57,729 nt of DNA, from positions 1 to 57,729 of the IMG/VR virus record IMGVR_UViG_3300042465_001383; one strand, given 5' to 3'. The notes beneath the pieces were generated by a model, which saw only the letters and a program-made list of their open reading frames with translations, made no database searches and was not told the DNA's origin. Source of the stretch: a virus. The translations under genes were made by a program, and so were the position numbers. This document shows, piece by piece, positions 8,446 through 17,106 of the stretch; the stretch's first letter is position 1; each line of letters starts with the position of its first letter.

Positions 8446-9399
8446 TTACATGCCAGCGAAGTTGCGGGGCATAGCGTTGTTGAAGCCGACCACGATCTCG
8501 TTGTAGCCGGAAGTTGCATCGTTGCCGTTGATGCCCGAAAGCGGCGCGGCTTGACCTGGCAGGTAGTTTGCCAGAGCGATGATGCGGAACGGGAGTGCCG
8601 CGTTTGCGCCCGTCACACCAGCCGAAGACAGGGTGTACTGGTCGGCAAACATGGTCGAAAGGCCATTGGCGGTTTTGCCGTTGGTTTCGCCCGTTGCGGT
8701 GCTGTCCTGCCAGTTGAAGCCGATGTTCTCGCCGACTTGAGCTTGACCCACTGCGGTGGCGGTGGTGTTCGAGTTTGCCGTCTGCACGATGAAACGAGCA
8801 TTCGGGTCGGTGATGACGTAGGCTTCGACATCGTTGGTGGTGTCCGAGCCGGGCCAGTAGTTGGACCAGACGGTGCGCTTCTGCGATGTGGACAGGTACT
8901 TGCAGCCAGCAAACACGCCAGCGACAGGAACGTAGACCGTAACCACGGGGGTCGAGGTTGCCGAAGTTGCAGCAGCCACACCAGTGCTTTGGACGACAAC
9001 AGTGGTGGCAGTGGACGAGATGATCGTGAACACACCGTTCGGGACGCCAGTGGCGTTGCTCACAACCACAACGCCGCCAACGGGCGGAGCGTAGTTGGTC
9101 GATGCAAAGGTCGGGATGTTTGCGGTCGAGCTTGAGATCGCGGTGAACGTGATCGTCATTGCACCAGTTGCCACAGTGGCAATACCAGTTGCAGCCACCG
9201 TCAGGGTGACGGGGCCAGTCGCCTGAGCGATGTAGCCAGTGCCAACGCCAGTGGCGTTATAGGCTTGCATGACGGGGTCATTCAGGAAGATGGGGGTCGT
9301 ATTGCCAGAAGCAATGGCCGCCATCGTCTGCTCATAAGTCGGAGCAGAACCAGCACCAGAGTACTGGGCAAAACCGTTTGGCGCAAAGGTATTCGCCAT
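8446..9399 (-). CDS. Virion structural protein (decoration type) with Ig-like insert
   Basis: 317 residues. The start MANTFAPNGFAQYSG and the segment FAGCKYLSTSQKRTVWSNYW belong to a class of capsid-associated proteins found next to coat genes. Residues about 65-150 look like an inserted beta-sandwich module (VPNGVFTIISSTATTVVV), similar in style to modules in the nozzle protein at 52416-54929. It is the first gene after a good sigma70-type promoter and a long leader. Confidence 0.6.
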   Translation of the reverse strand: MANTFAPNGFAQYSGAGSAPTYEQTMAAIASGNTTPIFLNDPVMQAYNATGVGTGYIAQATGPVTLTVAATGIATVATGAMTITFTAISSSTANIPTFASTNYAPPVGGVVVVSNATGVPNGVFTIISSTATTVVVQSTGVAAATSATSTPVVTVYVPVAGVFAGCKYLSTSQKRTVWSNYWPGSDTTNDVEAYVITDPNARFIVQTANSNTTATAVGQAQVGENIGFNWQDSTATGETNGKTANGLSTMFADQYTLSSAGVTGANAALPFRIIALANYLPGQAAPLSGINGNDATSGYNEIVVGFNNAMPRNFAGM

Positions 9400-9500
9400 G
9401 TCGGATATCTCCTTTTCAGGAGTTCCATCATCGCGCGCCGGGGCGAGGGTAGAACGGGGGGGATTGTGTAATCTCCCACACCGAGGGGAGATAAGCTCAC

Positions 9501-9528
9501 AATATACAGGAATTTGTCTGGCTGTCTA
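9501..9528 (-). promoter_or_regulatory. Sigma70-type promoter for capsid genes
   Basis: On the minus strand TAGACA (9528-9523), a 16-base spacer and TATATT (9506-9501). It lies about 100 bases upstream of the decoration gene and downstream of the tRNA. The -10 box is close to consensus. Confidence 0.6.
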
Positions 9529-9532
9529 GTGG

Positions 9533-9564
9533 CCAAGGCGACCGTCAAGGAAACGGCCCCTTGG
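9533..9564. other. Interrupted inverted repeat upstream of the capsid promoter
   Basis: CCAAGG pairs with CCTTGG and an inner CCGT pairs with ACGG around a 7-base loop. There is no T-run on either strand, so it is more likely an RNA-processing or protein-binding element than a simple terminator. The rest of 9565-9790 holds a second perfect 7-bp hairpin (CTGTGGG / CCCACAG at 9766-9784) and no convincing gene. Confidence 0.4.
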
Positions 9565-9790
9565 CTTGCGGTGTTAGCTTCTGGCTCTAGGTAGAAACAG
9601 GCACTTGCCGCATTACCGCCAGCTACCCGCTGGTCAGGGATTTGAAGAGAGGGTTTTCTTCACCCAGAGCGCATGGACCGTGGTGTCCTGCCTTTTCTAC
9701 CCCCCCACTGGGCTTGATCTTGTGCAGGCCTCTCCCTGCGGTCACCGTTCCGACCTTACGGTCTGGCTGTGGGAGCGACCCACAGTTCTC

Positions 9791-9865
9791 TGGTTGCGGA
9801 GGGAAGAGTTGAACTTCCGGCCTTTCGGGTATGAGCCGAACGCGCTACCACTGCGCCACTCCGAC
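9791..9865 (-). tRNA. tRNA-Met (anticodon CAT)
   Basis: A 75-base cloverleaf with encoded CCA end. The D arm (GCGC / GCGC), the anticodon stem TTCGG / CCGAA around CTCATAC, and the T stem GGAAG / CTTCC around TTCAACT all pair fully. The acceptor stem pairs at five positions but its two outer positions are mismatched (G-A and T-C). The CAT anticodon could serve Met or, if lysidine-modified, Ile. It sits alone between the small 51-residue gene and the capsid promoter. Confidence 0.85.
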
Positions 9866-9942
9866 AAAATGGTTGACCGTCTTTCCGGCCTGTCAGCCCC
9901 GCTACGCAGAGCGTGTCCCAACCACGAGACTGCGACAAAGTG

Positions 9943-10098
9943 TTACTGGATGTCGCCGGATTTGTCAACGGCTGGCATGAACACTGACACATGCGGCTCC
10001 AGTTTGTCCCAAGCTTCTTGGATGGCGGGCGTCCCCTCTGATCTGATGACCTTACGGAGACGCTCTATGTATTTGTAGATGGTGATGGGCTTAATCAT
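9943..10098 (-). CDS. Small hypothetical protein, 51 residues
   Basis: Starts MIKPITIYKYIERLRKVI and ends VDKSGDIQ. The ATG overlaps the stop of the 169-residue gene upstream as ATGA, a strong sign of a real, coupled gene. The sequence is helical and charged with no known domain. It is the last gene before the tRNA. Confidence 0.7.
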   Translation of the reverse strand: MIKPITIYKYIERLRKVIRSEGTPAIQEAWDKLEPHVSVFMPAVDKSGDIQ

Positions 10099-10604
10099 TC
10101 GGGGATCGGGATCGCCTCGTACTTCTTGTTGATCTTGACCAGAGGGTCGCCCTTGTTCGTACGATCAAACTCGCCGCCCTTAGCATTGGTCAACTGGGCT
10201 TCCTTGTCGCGCATCTGCATACGCGCCTTGCGAAGTTCAGCGTTCTTGGCCTCTTGGGTGATTTCCAGCGGGCGCTCCATCAGCACCATGCCCTTGCGGG
10301 TGATCTCAGCGCCCTTGTACCCCATTGGCATCAGTTCGGGGTGGCGTGACGCCGGAACGCTTTCCCAGCCCTTGCGGGCCAGCGCCACTTGGTGGGCGGG
10401 GTCTTCAGCGCCAAGGATGGTGCGGACCTTCCATTCGTAGGACCAGCCGTCTGGGATGATGCCCAGTTCGATGTAATATTCGTCGGTGCCATCGTCGTTT
10501 AGGTCGGCAGCATGGCCGCGCAGTTCTGCGGCACGGCGGGCAGCGCGGTCGCGGGGATTTTCATCTGCGGTAGCGTTGGGGCGCATTTCGGGGCGGAGTG
10601 TCAT
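10095..10604 (-). CDS. Hypothetical protein of the head-assembly region
   Basis: 169 residues, highly charged. A central part (YYIELGIIPDGWSYEWKVRTILG, ending near residue 65) is followed by RKGWESVPASRHPELMP and then a coiled-coil-like Lys/Glu-rich C-terminal half. It lies between the scaffold candidate and the capsid genes with 4-base overlaps on both sides. It may be an assembly or minor head protein; no family function is known to me. Confidence 0.65.
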   Translation of the reverse strand: MTLRPEMRPNATADENPRDRAARRAAELRGHAADLNDDGTDEYYIELGIIPDGWSYEWKVRTILGAEDPAHQVALARKGWESVPASRHPELMPMGYKGAEITRKGMVLMERPLEITQEAKNAELRKARMQMRDKEAQLTNAKGGEFDRTNKGDPLVKINKKYEAIPIPE

Positions 10605-11446
10605 TGAATTTTCCCTTCCTTCTTGAGGGCCACTTTGTTCTTGGCATAATCCTCTGGTTTCATTCCCATCATCTCGGCCATCTCACGCTCTGCGGCAGAA
10701 AGACGCACCACGTTAGAGCTTGCAGATTGGCCTCCGCGATTTGCAGGTGCAGCGGCGGGGGCAGCATCACGGCGGCGAACGGCCTTTGCAGCGTACTGGT
10801 CATCAGTGTCGTTCTGCGCGGGTTTAGGCGTCACCTTTAGGGTTTCTTCGATGGCATCAAAGTATTCGTCGGTGTCTGTGGGGATGCCATCGGCCACGGC
10901 AAGGTTGTGGGCGGCGATCATCTTGGCGTTCAGGCGCTGGTCACGCACAAATTCGGGGTGCTTGCGGACCCAATCGGCGCTGCGGGGGGACAAACGGCTG
11001 GCAAAGTCTTCCACGGGGTCCAGCGGTGCCATTTGTGGCTCAGGTTGGCGCGGTGCGTTCTCCATTGCCTCCTTGCCGTTGTTCAACTGGAGCAGTTTGG
11101 CCTCGTTGGCCGACATTTCCCGTTGAATTTTGGTCGCGCGGTCAAAATCACCACTTTGCAGGGCGTAAGTGTGCGCCTGACTAAGCAATTCGATGTCCCG
11201 ATTGACCGTGTCGATGGCATTTACCACCAGTTGCAGGTTTGTGTCGTCCACTTCGCTCTTGGCGCGGTGGGTTTCACGGTTTGCCTGATGCACTTGCTGT
11301 TCCGCCCTGATGCGGGCGGCCTTTTCTTCGGACAGTTGGCGCTTTAGCTCCGTGATATACGCAGGTTCTTCTTCCTGCGGGGCCTCAACGGCCTCTGGCT
11401 CCTCTTCTGGGGCTAGTTCCAGCGTGATGTCATCATCTTCTGTCAT
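10601..11446 (-). CDS. Probable scaffolding protein
   Basis: 281 residues. The N-terminus is very acidic (TEDDDITLELAPEEEPE), residues about 35-85 form a coiled coil (ELKRQLSEEKAARIRAEQQ), a middle part contains PVEDFASRLSPRSADWVRKH, and the C-terminus is basic (YAKNKVALKKEGKIQ). This polarity, helical content and location before the coat gene match phage scaffolds. The ATG at 11446 is chosen over a TTG at 11461 because GAGGAG stands 6 bases ahead of it. Confidence 0.65.
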   Translation of the reverse strand: MTEDDDITLELAPEEEPEAVEAPQEEEPAYITELKRQLSEEKAARIRAEQQVHQANRETHRAKSEVDDTNLQLVVNAIDTVNRDIELLSQAHTYALQSGDFDRATKIQREMSANEAKLLQLNNGKEAMENAPRQPEPQMAPLDPVEDFASRLSPRSADWVRKHPEFVRDQRLNAKMIAAHNLAVADGIPTDTDEYFDAIEETLKVTPKPAQNDTDDQYAAKAVRRRDAAPAAAPANRGGQSASSNVVRLSAAEREMAEMMGMKPEDYAKNKVALKKEGKIQ

Positions 11447-11457
11447 GGTTTTGCTCC

Positions 11458-11847
11458 TCAATACACAGAATCGGGGTTTTCGACCCGACCTTTGATGTTC
11501 ACGTCATCAAAAATCCGGCAAAGGACGTTGTTTACGGTGATGGACCAGCCCTCAGACGGGCGGAAAATCAGCCAATCATGCTCGTGGAACTCCATTCCGT
11601 TGAACCAATTGCCGTCCTGTTCGAACGCCAAGGGGCCACGCTTGACCAACAAACCAACCTTGGACTGGTATTTGTCCTCATCAACGTGGCTGTCCGTAAG
11701 GATTAGGCCACTTTTAGTTTTGGTGGGGCGCAAATAAGTGGCTAAAAGCACTTGATTGTGGAACAATTCTACATTAGAAATGTCACCAAGTGCATCTAGG
11801 ATGGTTAGCTTTGGGTCTGTTTCGTGCAACATGGGCATATGCGGCAT
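11458..11847 (-). CDS. GroES-like co-chaperonin
   Basis: 129 residues from the ATG at 11847, which has AAGGA at good spacing. The sequence follows the Cpn10 layout: VLLATYLRPTKTKSGLILTD (mobile-loop region), then YQSKVGLLVKRGPLAF, then the turn WLIFRPSEG and a final beta strand VNNVLCRIFDDVNIKG. Like T4 gp31 it could cap host GroEL to help fold the coat protein; its place beside the scaffold candidate supports that. The N-terminal 15 residues are an extension. Confidence 0.75.
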   Translation of the reverse strand: MPHMPMLHETDPKLTILDALGDISNVELFHNQVLLATYLRPTKTKSGLILTDSHVDEDKYQSKVGLLVKRGPLAFEQDGNWFNGMEFHEHDWLIFRPSEGWSITVNNVLCRIFDDVNIKGRVENPDSVY

Positions 11848-11857
11848 GGTTAATCCT

Positions 11858-12064
11858 TCAGAGGGTTTTGTTGACGATTGTCTGGGCGTCATCGCAAAGT
11901 TCGATGACCAAGTCCAACGCGGCGATCTTACCGACCGCCTCGCGGTATGCTTCCATTGACGTGATTGAATGCCCCCCAACAAGGTTGGTGGCAAGATGAT
12001 GTCGCTCTTCGCTTATCAGCCTTCGAAGCTCACGTTCGAAAACGCTGCTTGCGGTCTGGATCAT
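11858..12064 (-). CDS. Small hypothetical protein
   Basis: 68 residues from the ATG at 12064 (a GTG at 12073 is also possible). Predicted helical throughout, with MIQTASSVFERELRRL and MEAYREAVGKIAALDLVIELC. Small helical proteins like this are frequent before head genes in related phages. No function can be assigned. Confidence 0.6.
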   Translation of the reverse strand: MIQTASSVFERELRRLISEERHHLATNLVGGHSITSMEAYREAVGKIAALDLVIELCDDAQTIVNKTL

Positions 12065-12147
12065 TCTAATCACTCATCATTGGTGTGACCCCCGACAACA
12101 TCTGGAGAAATGCCGGAGGCCACGATTAGGCGCAGGGAGGGCGCGCC

Positions 12148-13848
12148 TTATGCGTTCTTACCATACTCGTCAACTTTTTCAAGGCGACCTTTGCCACCGC
12201 CTGCCCCGTACTTCATTTTGGGGTAAACCTTACCGCCATCCTTGCGTCCCATCATTGGCATCGGAGCGCCAGGAGGGGGCGGCGTGGGGCCAACACCAGA
12301 CGCACCAGCCATAGCAGCGCCTAGACCTGGCGGCAGCGACATGCGGGGGGGCGAGGGCGGGGGCATCATCGGGGGCGGACCACCAACGGGCGGCATCGGG
12401 GGCATCGGCGGTTGAATACCCATAGGCTTGTTGGCGCTGTGGGGCATTACGTTGATGCTGATGTTCGTGGTCCCCTTGGCACGGCCACCAGTGGCACGGG
12501 CCATGCGGCTACCGTCTTCCTTCTTCGCGGTCTTGGCCGATTCCTTGAAGTCTTGAGCATCAGGCGCGCCTTTGGAGCCAACCTTACGCATCTTTTCCCC
12601 AGAACCGTTCTCAATGCGCTCACGCTTGGCATTGATGTTGGCATAAAGGCCGCCACCATCCTTGTAGCCAGCCGAACCGCCGCAGGCTTTGCAGGCGCAG
12701 TCTTTTTCGTGCATCGCCTTGCCGCCAGACTTATAGCCAGACGCCATCGGGTTCATGGCGGGCATCATGGGGGAAGAAGGCATACCCATGCCCATACCCA
12801 TGCTACCGCCGCCCATCTTGCCAGTGCGACCGCCGTCTTTCATGGTGGACTTGCCAGTTGCCGTGTCAATGATCTGGTGGGCGTAGCTGCCGTAGTTCAT
12901 ATCGTTGCGCTCACGCGATTTGCGCGCACCGTTAAGGGTGTTTGCTTTTCCGACAACCTTGCCAGTTTTTTGGTGAACAATTTGGTATGGGCCTTTTTTT
13001 GGCTCGTCATCACCATTCATACCGCCGCCATCAGCTTTTGCGGTGCGACCGCCAGACTTCATCTTGCCGATACCGTCAGCAGCAAAGTCTGGAACCTTCT
13101 TGCCGTCTTTTTCGACCATCTTCAATTTTCCGCCAGCAGCTTTTGCGGATTGCATGTCATGCTTCTTGTCGGCGCTGGAAGCTTCCCACTCTTTCATGGA
13201 CATGCCGCGCTTGGCTGCCATCTTCTTGTCTTCCATCATGTCCTTGGCAGAACCTTCAAAATTCTCAGCCTTGCCGCCATGCTTGCGGCGGGTCTTGTCT
13301 CCCATGTCGCGCAGGGCTTGACGGCCCTCGTTGGCCTTGTCGGCGCGGGTTTGTGCGTCCAGTGCGGCTTGTCCACGGTCCATCTCAGCCTTGCTGGGGC
13401 GGCCCGACATGTCAGGCATAGGCTCAGACGCTTCGCCAGTTTTGCTGGGGCCAACGGCGTCCAGCTTGGCTGCGCTGTATTTTTTGTAGTTCGGGTCGTT
13501 AGACAGCAAACCGCCGCCAAGTTTGGCAACGCGGCCACCCTTCTTCAGGCCACCAACGTGCTTGACGCCTTCGCGCTCTTCGTTGGCGTCTTTCTGATTG
13601 GTGTTGGCCAGACCGACCTTCTGTTCAAACCCACGCGGGGAGCGTGACAGGTTGGTCTTGGCTTCAGCGCCATCAACCTTACCACCAGCCTTGAACGCGC
13701 GGCGCGAGATCGGGCGCATACCCGTCTTGGCGTCCGCGTTCAGCTTTTCATCTGGGGTCCAAGTGGAGCTATCCACCTTCCCGCCAGAGCTTTCGATCAT
13801 GCTCTGGGCCTTCTTGTTTTTTGCTGCGCGCAGCGCCTTGAAATCCAT
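12148..13848 (-). CDS. GG-motif repeat protein
   Basis: 566 residues, Lys/Gly/Met-rich and low-complexity. About eleven copies of a short motif of the form KxGG[KR][VTA] occur (GGKVDS, AGGKVDG, KKGGRVAKLGGG, KSGGRTAKADGG, KDGGRTGKMGGG, ATGGRAKG, KDGGKVYP). Between them lie polar linkers, a CACKAC pair, and a Pro/Met-rich stretch near residues 470-535. The same motif recurs once or a few times in at least four other virion proteins of this genome. It is probably disordered and DNA- or head-associated. No enzymatic domain is visible. Confidence 0.65.
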   Translation of the reverse strand: MDFKALRAAKNKKAQSMIESSGGKVDSSTWTPDEKLNADAKTGMRPISRRAFKAGGKVDGAEAKTNLSRSPRGFEQKVGLANTNQKDANEEREGVKHVGGLKKGGRVAKLGGGLLSNDPNYKKYSAAKLDAVGPSKTGEASEPMPDMSGRPSKAEMDRGQAALDAQTRADKANEGRQALRDMGDKTRRKHGGKAENFEGSAKDMMEDKKMAAKRGMSMKEWEASSADKKHDMQSAKAAGGKLKMVEKDGKKVPDFAADGIGKMKSGGRTAKADGGGMNGDDEPKKGPYQIVHQKTGKVVGKANTLNGARKSRERNDMNYGSYAHQIIDTATGKSTMKDGGRTGKMGGGSMGMGMGMPSSPMMPAMNPMASGYKSGGKAMHEKDCACKACGGSAGYKDGGGLYANINAKRERIENGSGEKMRKVGSKGAPDAQDFKESAKTAKKEDGSRMARATGGRAKGTTNISINVMPHSANKPMGIQPPMPPMPPVGGPPPMMPPPSPPRMSLPPGLGAAMAGASGVGPTPPPPGAPMPMMGRKDGGKVYPKMKYGAGGGKGRLEKVDEYGKNA

Positions 13849-13865
13849 GGTGCGATCCTCTGAGG

Positions 13866-16800
13866 TTATCCGGCGTCCCGGTCGTGACCGAGAGCATACA
13901 ACGAAGTGAGGGATAATGCACGTTCGATGTTTTTGGCTATGCCGCCACGGCTCAAGGTTTCTGCCACTGCACCAATTTTGCCTTTTTCGTCTTCCTTGTG
14001 GTCAACAATTCTTGGCGTTTGCTTGGTGGAAAACTCAGAGTTCATGTTTGGCAAATGGGATAGGAAGCGGTTGAGATGTTCAGGGCTGTCAGATGAAGCG
14101 TACCCTTTGAAATTTCCGCTATCCCAAATCTGGGCAACATGTTTGAAGTGCTTCTTGAGAACCCTCTCCATTTCTCCAGGTGGGACTTGGAGGTCATGCA
14201 TACCAACAACGGCGGCTTCTTTGGCTTTTTGCTCGGCTGCAAACTCGTCTTGCTTACCATGCAAGATCGCTGCTGCCTTCTTTGCAATGTCTTCTTTTGT
14301 AAAGAAACGTTCTTTGTAAGCGTCCTTTTTGGCTTCGTTTGCTGCAAATTCGTCTTGCGGCAAGCCTTCACCTGGGACAAACTTTTCTTCGTTGATCAAG
14401 ATACCATGCGGGTGGAGGAGTTCTTTTGCCCTTGCAACCTGTGCGTGGCGGTTGTTGTTCATAAACTGGAAAACCATTGCTTCGTGAGCAACGTCAAACT
14501 TACGATCAGGCGTGTAATACTTGATTGGCATATCTGCGTATGGATTGGGGCGAGGAACCCCGTTTTTGTCATGCAAAATTGGGTCTTCAGTCCACGCTGT
14601 CTGCCCTTCGTCCTCTTTGTTGCCGTAAGCACCAAGGGCATATTCAGCCCCTGGCACTTTGGAGATAGAATGGAAAGATTGATGCATTGATGGATTGGGA
14701 TCAAGTGCAACAGTACGCATACGACCACCAGTCAAAGCACTGATTGACTTATTCAAAGCACCTTCTGATGCCCCAATGTCAATCATATCTCCACCATCGG
14801 GGAAGGTATTGGCGATTGCATGTCCAACGCCTTGCTGAACCTCACGAAACCCAGGGATTGACATGCCAATATGGTCGTCAAACTTGCCAAGATGCTTGTG
14901 ATATTCTTGTGAAAATGGCGAAATTCCAGAAATGTCAAAGGCAGGCTTGTAACCTTCCTTTGACGCTGGCGCGCCAGTCAGACCTGACGTTATGTTGGAG
15001 AAGAAACCTGTAAAATTTCGGCCATTTCCTAGAAGACCGGATGATCCTTCGCCAGAAATTCCTTCCATTCCTTCAGGCTCACTTGGCGCGGCGGGTGTTG
15101 TGTCTCCCCCTTTTGAAAACGCTTGACGTGGTCCCGATACATTGTTTCCAAGTAAGCTAGATGCTCCTTGTCCGACATTTGGCTGAACGGCTTGCGGCGT
15201 TCGGATGCTTTGTTCGAGTTGTGGGTCTGTTTTGAGGCCGTGCTTTTGTGCGAACTCGCGGTCAACCGCTTCGAGCCGTGGGGCGAGAACGCTTGAAACG
15301 AATTCGTGAACATCGGGTCGTCCTGCGGCACTAAGCCTGCGTCTATAATCTTCGCCATTTTTGTTTACCTTCCAGTCGTTTTCAACAAGATTACCATCGG
15401 ACGCGAAGGCGCGTTTTGTTGCAGTGTGTGTGCTTGGAACAGCAGTAGACATTACGCTATCGGTGGCTTTATGAAAACCCCTTTGGTCGTTTTGATGCTG
15501 ATCAGAAAAGTTTAAAATTCTAACCGTTCTGTTGTTAACGGGAATAAGAGATGCACCAGGCGATGTTTTATCCAAAGACTGACCAATGTTTCTGATGTGA
15601 TCATCGGTTAAGTCCTTGTCAAATTGATATTCAATCCCGTTTGCTTTGGTAATTTGAGGATTGTAAAACGGACGGTGATAGCCAACTCCATCTTGCTTGT
15701 GAAGCAAGCCTTTGGCTGTAGCGTAAATGTCCAAAAGATGTTTGGACGGCTCGTCAATATCTGGTTGCTGCAACGCCGCCTTGATGCGAGTAGATGCCAT
15801 CTGGGTATGAGTAGCGGGGTTGGTTTTGCCCTGCCAGTAGCCAGGAGCGTCCTTAGACCCTGGGGACATGATGCCAAGGTATTTTGCCAAAAGATCGTTT
15901 CCGTCTTTGTCCTGCAAAGCCTTGGACGCCATTCCGTGATATTCGGCTTTAGCTTCTGGCGACAAATTTTCAATGCCATTTAGGTGAGCAACATCCTTAC
16001 TTGGGGCAGATTCCCAAGTGATGTGTGCTAAATTCTGGTCCATGAAATCAGAAAAGTCTTTTGCGCTTTCCAGAATATGCTTTCTAGATACCTTCTTGCC
16101 AAGCGCCATATCGCGATGCAGTTCTGCAATCTGGTCTTCCGCGCCCTCATTTGGCGTAAAGCGCGGCTTGCCTTTTGGCCCTATCTGCATTGTGGCCATG
16201 CCCTTGCTGATGGCGGCCTTCTTGGCATCGTCCGCAACACCTTCCATGCGCGTTTTAATGGCCGTCCAAATAGCAGCCTGCACTTGGTGCGGTCGCCATC
16301 CCAATTGATCGGAAAGACGTTTTGTTATTTTTTCCATAAAGTCGTATTTGCCAGACGACCCAATGGCAACATCTGGGAAGCCGAACGCATGTGCCATCCA
16401 AAGGTCTTGCGTTGACCCCTGAAGGCGAGATGGGTCAATGTGAACCATCAGGTTGTTGTAGAAATTGTTGGTTTTGCGGCCTTCAAAAGGAATGCCTTCA
16501 TTCATCAACAAATGGGCTTTGAGGTCGCGATCCGCCGTTGCAATGTTTTCGTAAGATTTAGGCTTGTGGCGGGCAATCAAAAACCTTTTCCCGCTGTCAT
16601 CCAAAGGCACCTTGGTAATGCCAGCGTTTTCGCCACCCAGAGATTTAACATAGTCACTTGACTCTTTGATGTTTTTGAATGTCCGATCACGATCTACGAT
16701 GTCCCCATCCCAAAGCTTGCTGCCAGCTTTGGCGCGGTTGTATGCTTTAATCGCATTGCCAGTGTTAACAGGCACGGTTGTTTGGGGGCTGTAGATGGCA

Positions 16801-17105
16801 ATCAGTTGTGCAAACTTGTCAGCAGCATCCTTGTCACCCCCAACGTATTGCAGGATGCGCTTGGAGCTTTTTTCATACCAATACTTGCCAGGCTTTCCTT
16901 GCTTTGCCAAATCCAAAAGGTCACCGTACATGGCTTGGATTGATTGTTCTGGCGGCAAGGACTGGTATCTCTGATGCATCCTGCCAGTTCTTGTTTCACG
17001 AACCTTTGCAAGCTGATTGGCAAACCCAGTCATTTCTTCTGGGGTTGGCGGCACCTTGGTTGATGGGTTTGTCAGGCTAAGTGCCTTGTTTACAATGCCT
17101 GCCAT
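13866..17105 (-). CDS. Polyvalent protein with C-terminal methyltransferase domain
   Basis: 1079 residues. Residues about 15-130 (KYWYEKSSKRILQYVGG, then AIYSPQT) resemble the DUF7178-type domain found in phage polyvalent proteins. A long middle region follows. At about 740-930 lies a class I SAM-dependent methyltransferase: MIDIGASEG (motif I, near 772), TVALDPN (motif II), then FDVAHEAMVFQFM and HPHGILINEEKF. The C-terminus carries RGGIAKNIERALSLTSLY, like the end of the neighbouring protein. Polyvalent proteins are large multi-domain phage proteins thought to enter the cell with the DNA and counter host defences. The methyl acceptor cannot be told. Confidence 0.7.
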   Translation of the reverse strand: MAGIVNKALSLTNPSTKVPPTPEEMTGFANQLAKVRETRTGRMHQRYQSLPPEQSIQAMYGDLLDLAKQGKPGKYWYEKSSKRILQYVGGDKDAADKFAQLIAIYSPQTTVPVNTGNAIKAYNRAKAGSKLWDGDIVDRDRTFKNIKESSDYVKSLGGENAGITKVPLDDSGKRFLIARHKPKSYENIATADRDLKAHLLMNEGIPFEGRKTNNFYNNLMVHIDPSRLQGSTQDLWMAHAFGFPDVAIGSSGKYDFMEKITKRLSDQLGWRPHQVQAAIWTAIKTRMEGVADDAKKAAISKGMATMQIGPKGKPRFTPNEGAEDQIAELHRDMALGKKVSRKHILESAKDFSDFMDQNLAHITWESAPSKDVAHLNGIENLSPEAKAEYHGMASKALQDKDGNDLLAKYLGIMSPGSKDAPGYWQGKTNPATHTQMASTRIKAALQQPDIDEPSKHLLDIYATAKGLLHKQDGVGYHRPFYNPQITKANGIEYQFDKDLTDDHIRNIGQSLDKTSPGASLIPVNNRTVRILNFSDQHQNDQRGFHKATDSVMSTAVPSTHTATKRAFASDGNLVENDWKVNKNGEDYRRRLSAAGRPDVHEFVSSVLAPRLEAVDREFAQKHGLKTDPQLEQSIRTPQAVQPNVGQGASSLLGNNVSGPRQAFSKGGDTTPAAPSEPEGMEGISGEGSSGLLGNGRNFTGFFSNITSGLTGAPASKEGYKPAFDISGISPFSQEYHKHLGKFDDHIGMSIPGFREVQQGVGHAIANTFPDGGDMIDIGASEGALNKSISALTGGRMRTVALDPNPSMHQSFHSISKVPGAEYALGAYGNKEDEGQTAWTEDPILHDKNGVPRPNPYADMPIKYYTPDRKFDVAHEAMVFQFMNNNRHAQVARAKELLHPHGILINEEKFVPGEGLPQDEFAANEAKKDAYKERFFTKEDIAKKAAAILHGKQDEFAAEQKAKEAAVVGMHDLQVPPGEMERVLKKHFKHVAQIWDSGNFKGYASSDSPEHLNRFLSHLPNMNSEFSTKQTPRIVDHKEDEKGKIGAVAETLSRGGIAKNIERALSLTSLYALGHDRDAG

Positions 17106-17106
17106 A

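Noticed and set aside
8194-9135. 313-codon plus-strand frame over capsid and decoration genes
   Set aside because: Covers parts of two well supported minus-strand genes and lacks any family feature.
9641-9720. Second tRNA next to tRNA-Met, suggested by TTCAAAT and ACCA
   Set aside because: The flanking bases do not form a T stem or acceptor stem at the needed spacing.
9766-9784. Perfect 7-bp hairpin CTGTGGG / CCCACAG as a terminator
   Set aside because: No T-run follows on either strand; kept only as a hairpin next to the tRNA.
9605-10078. 157-codon plus-strand frame through the tRNA region
   Set aside because: Runs across the tRNA and the small 51-residue gene on the other strand; no domain or ribosome site.
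12412-13647. 411-codon plus-strand frame antisense to the GG-motif protein
   Set aside because: His/Ala/Val-rich composition mirrors the Gly/Lys codons of the opposite gene, no start signal, no domain; a shadow frame.
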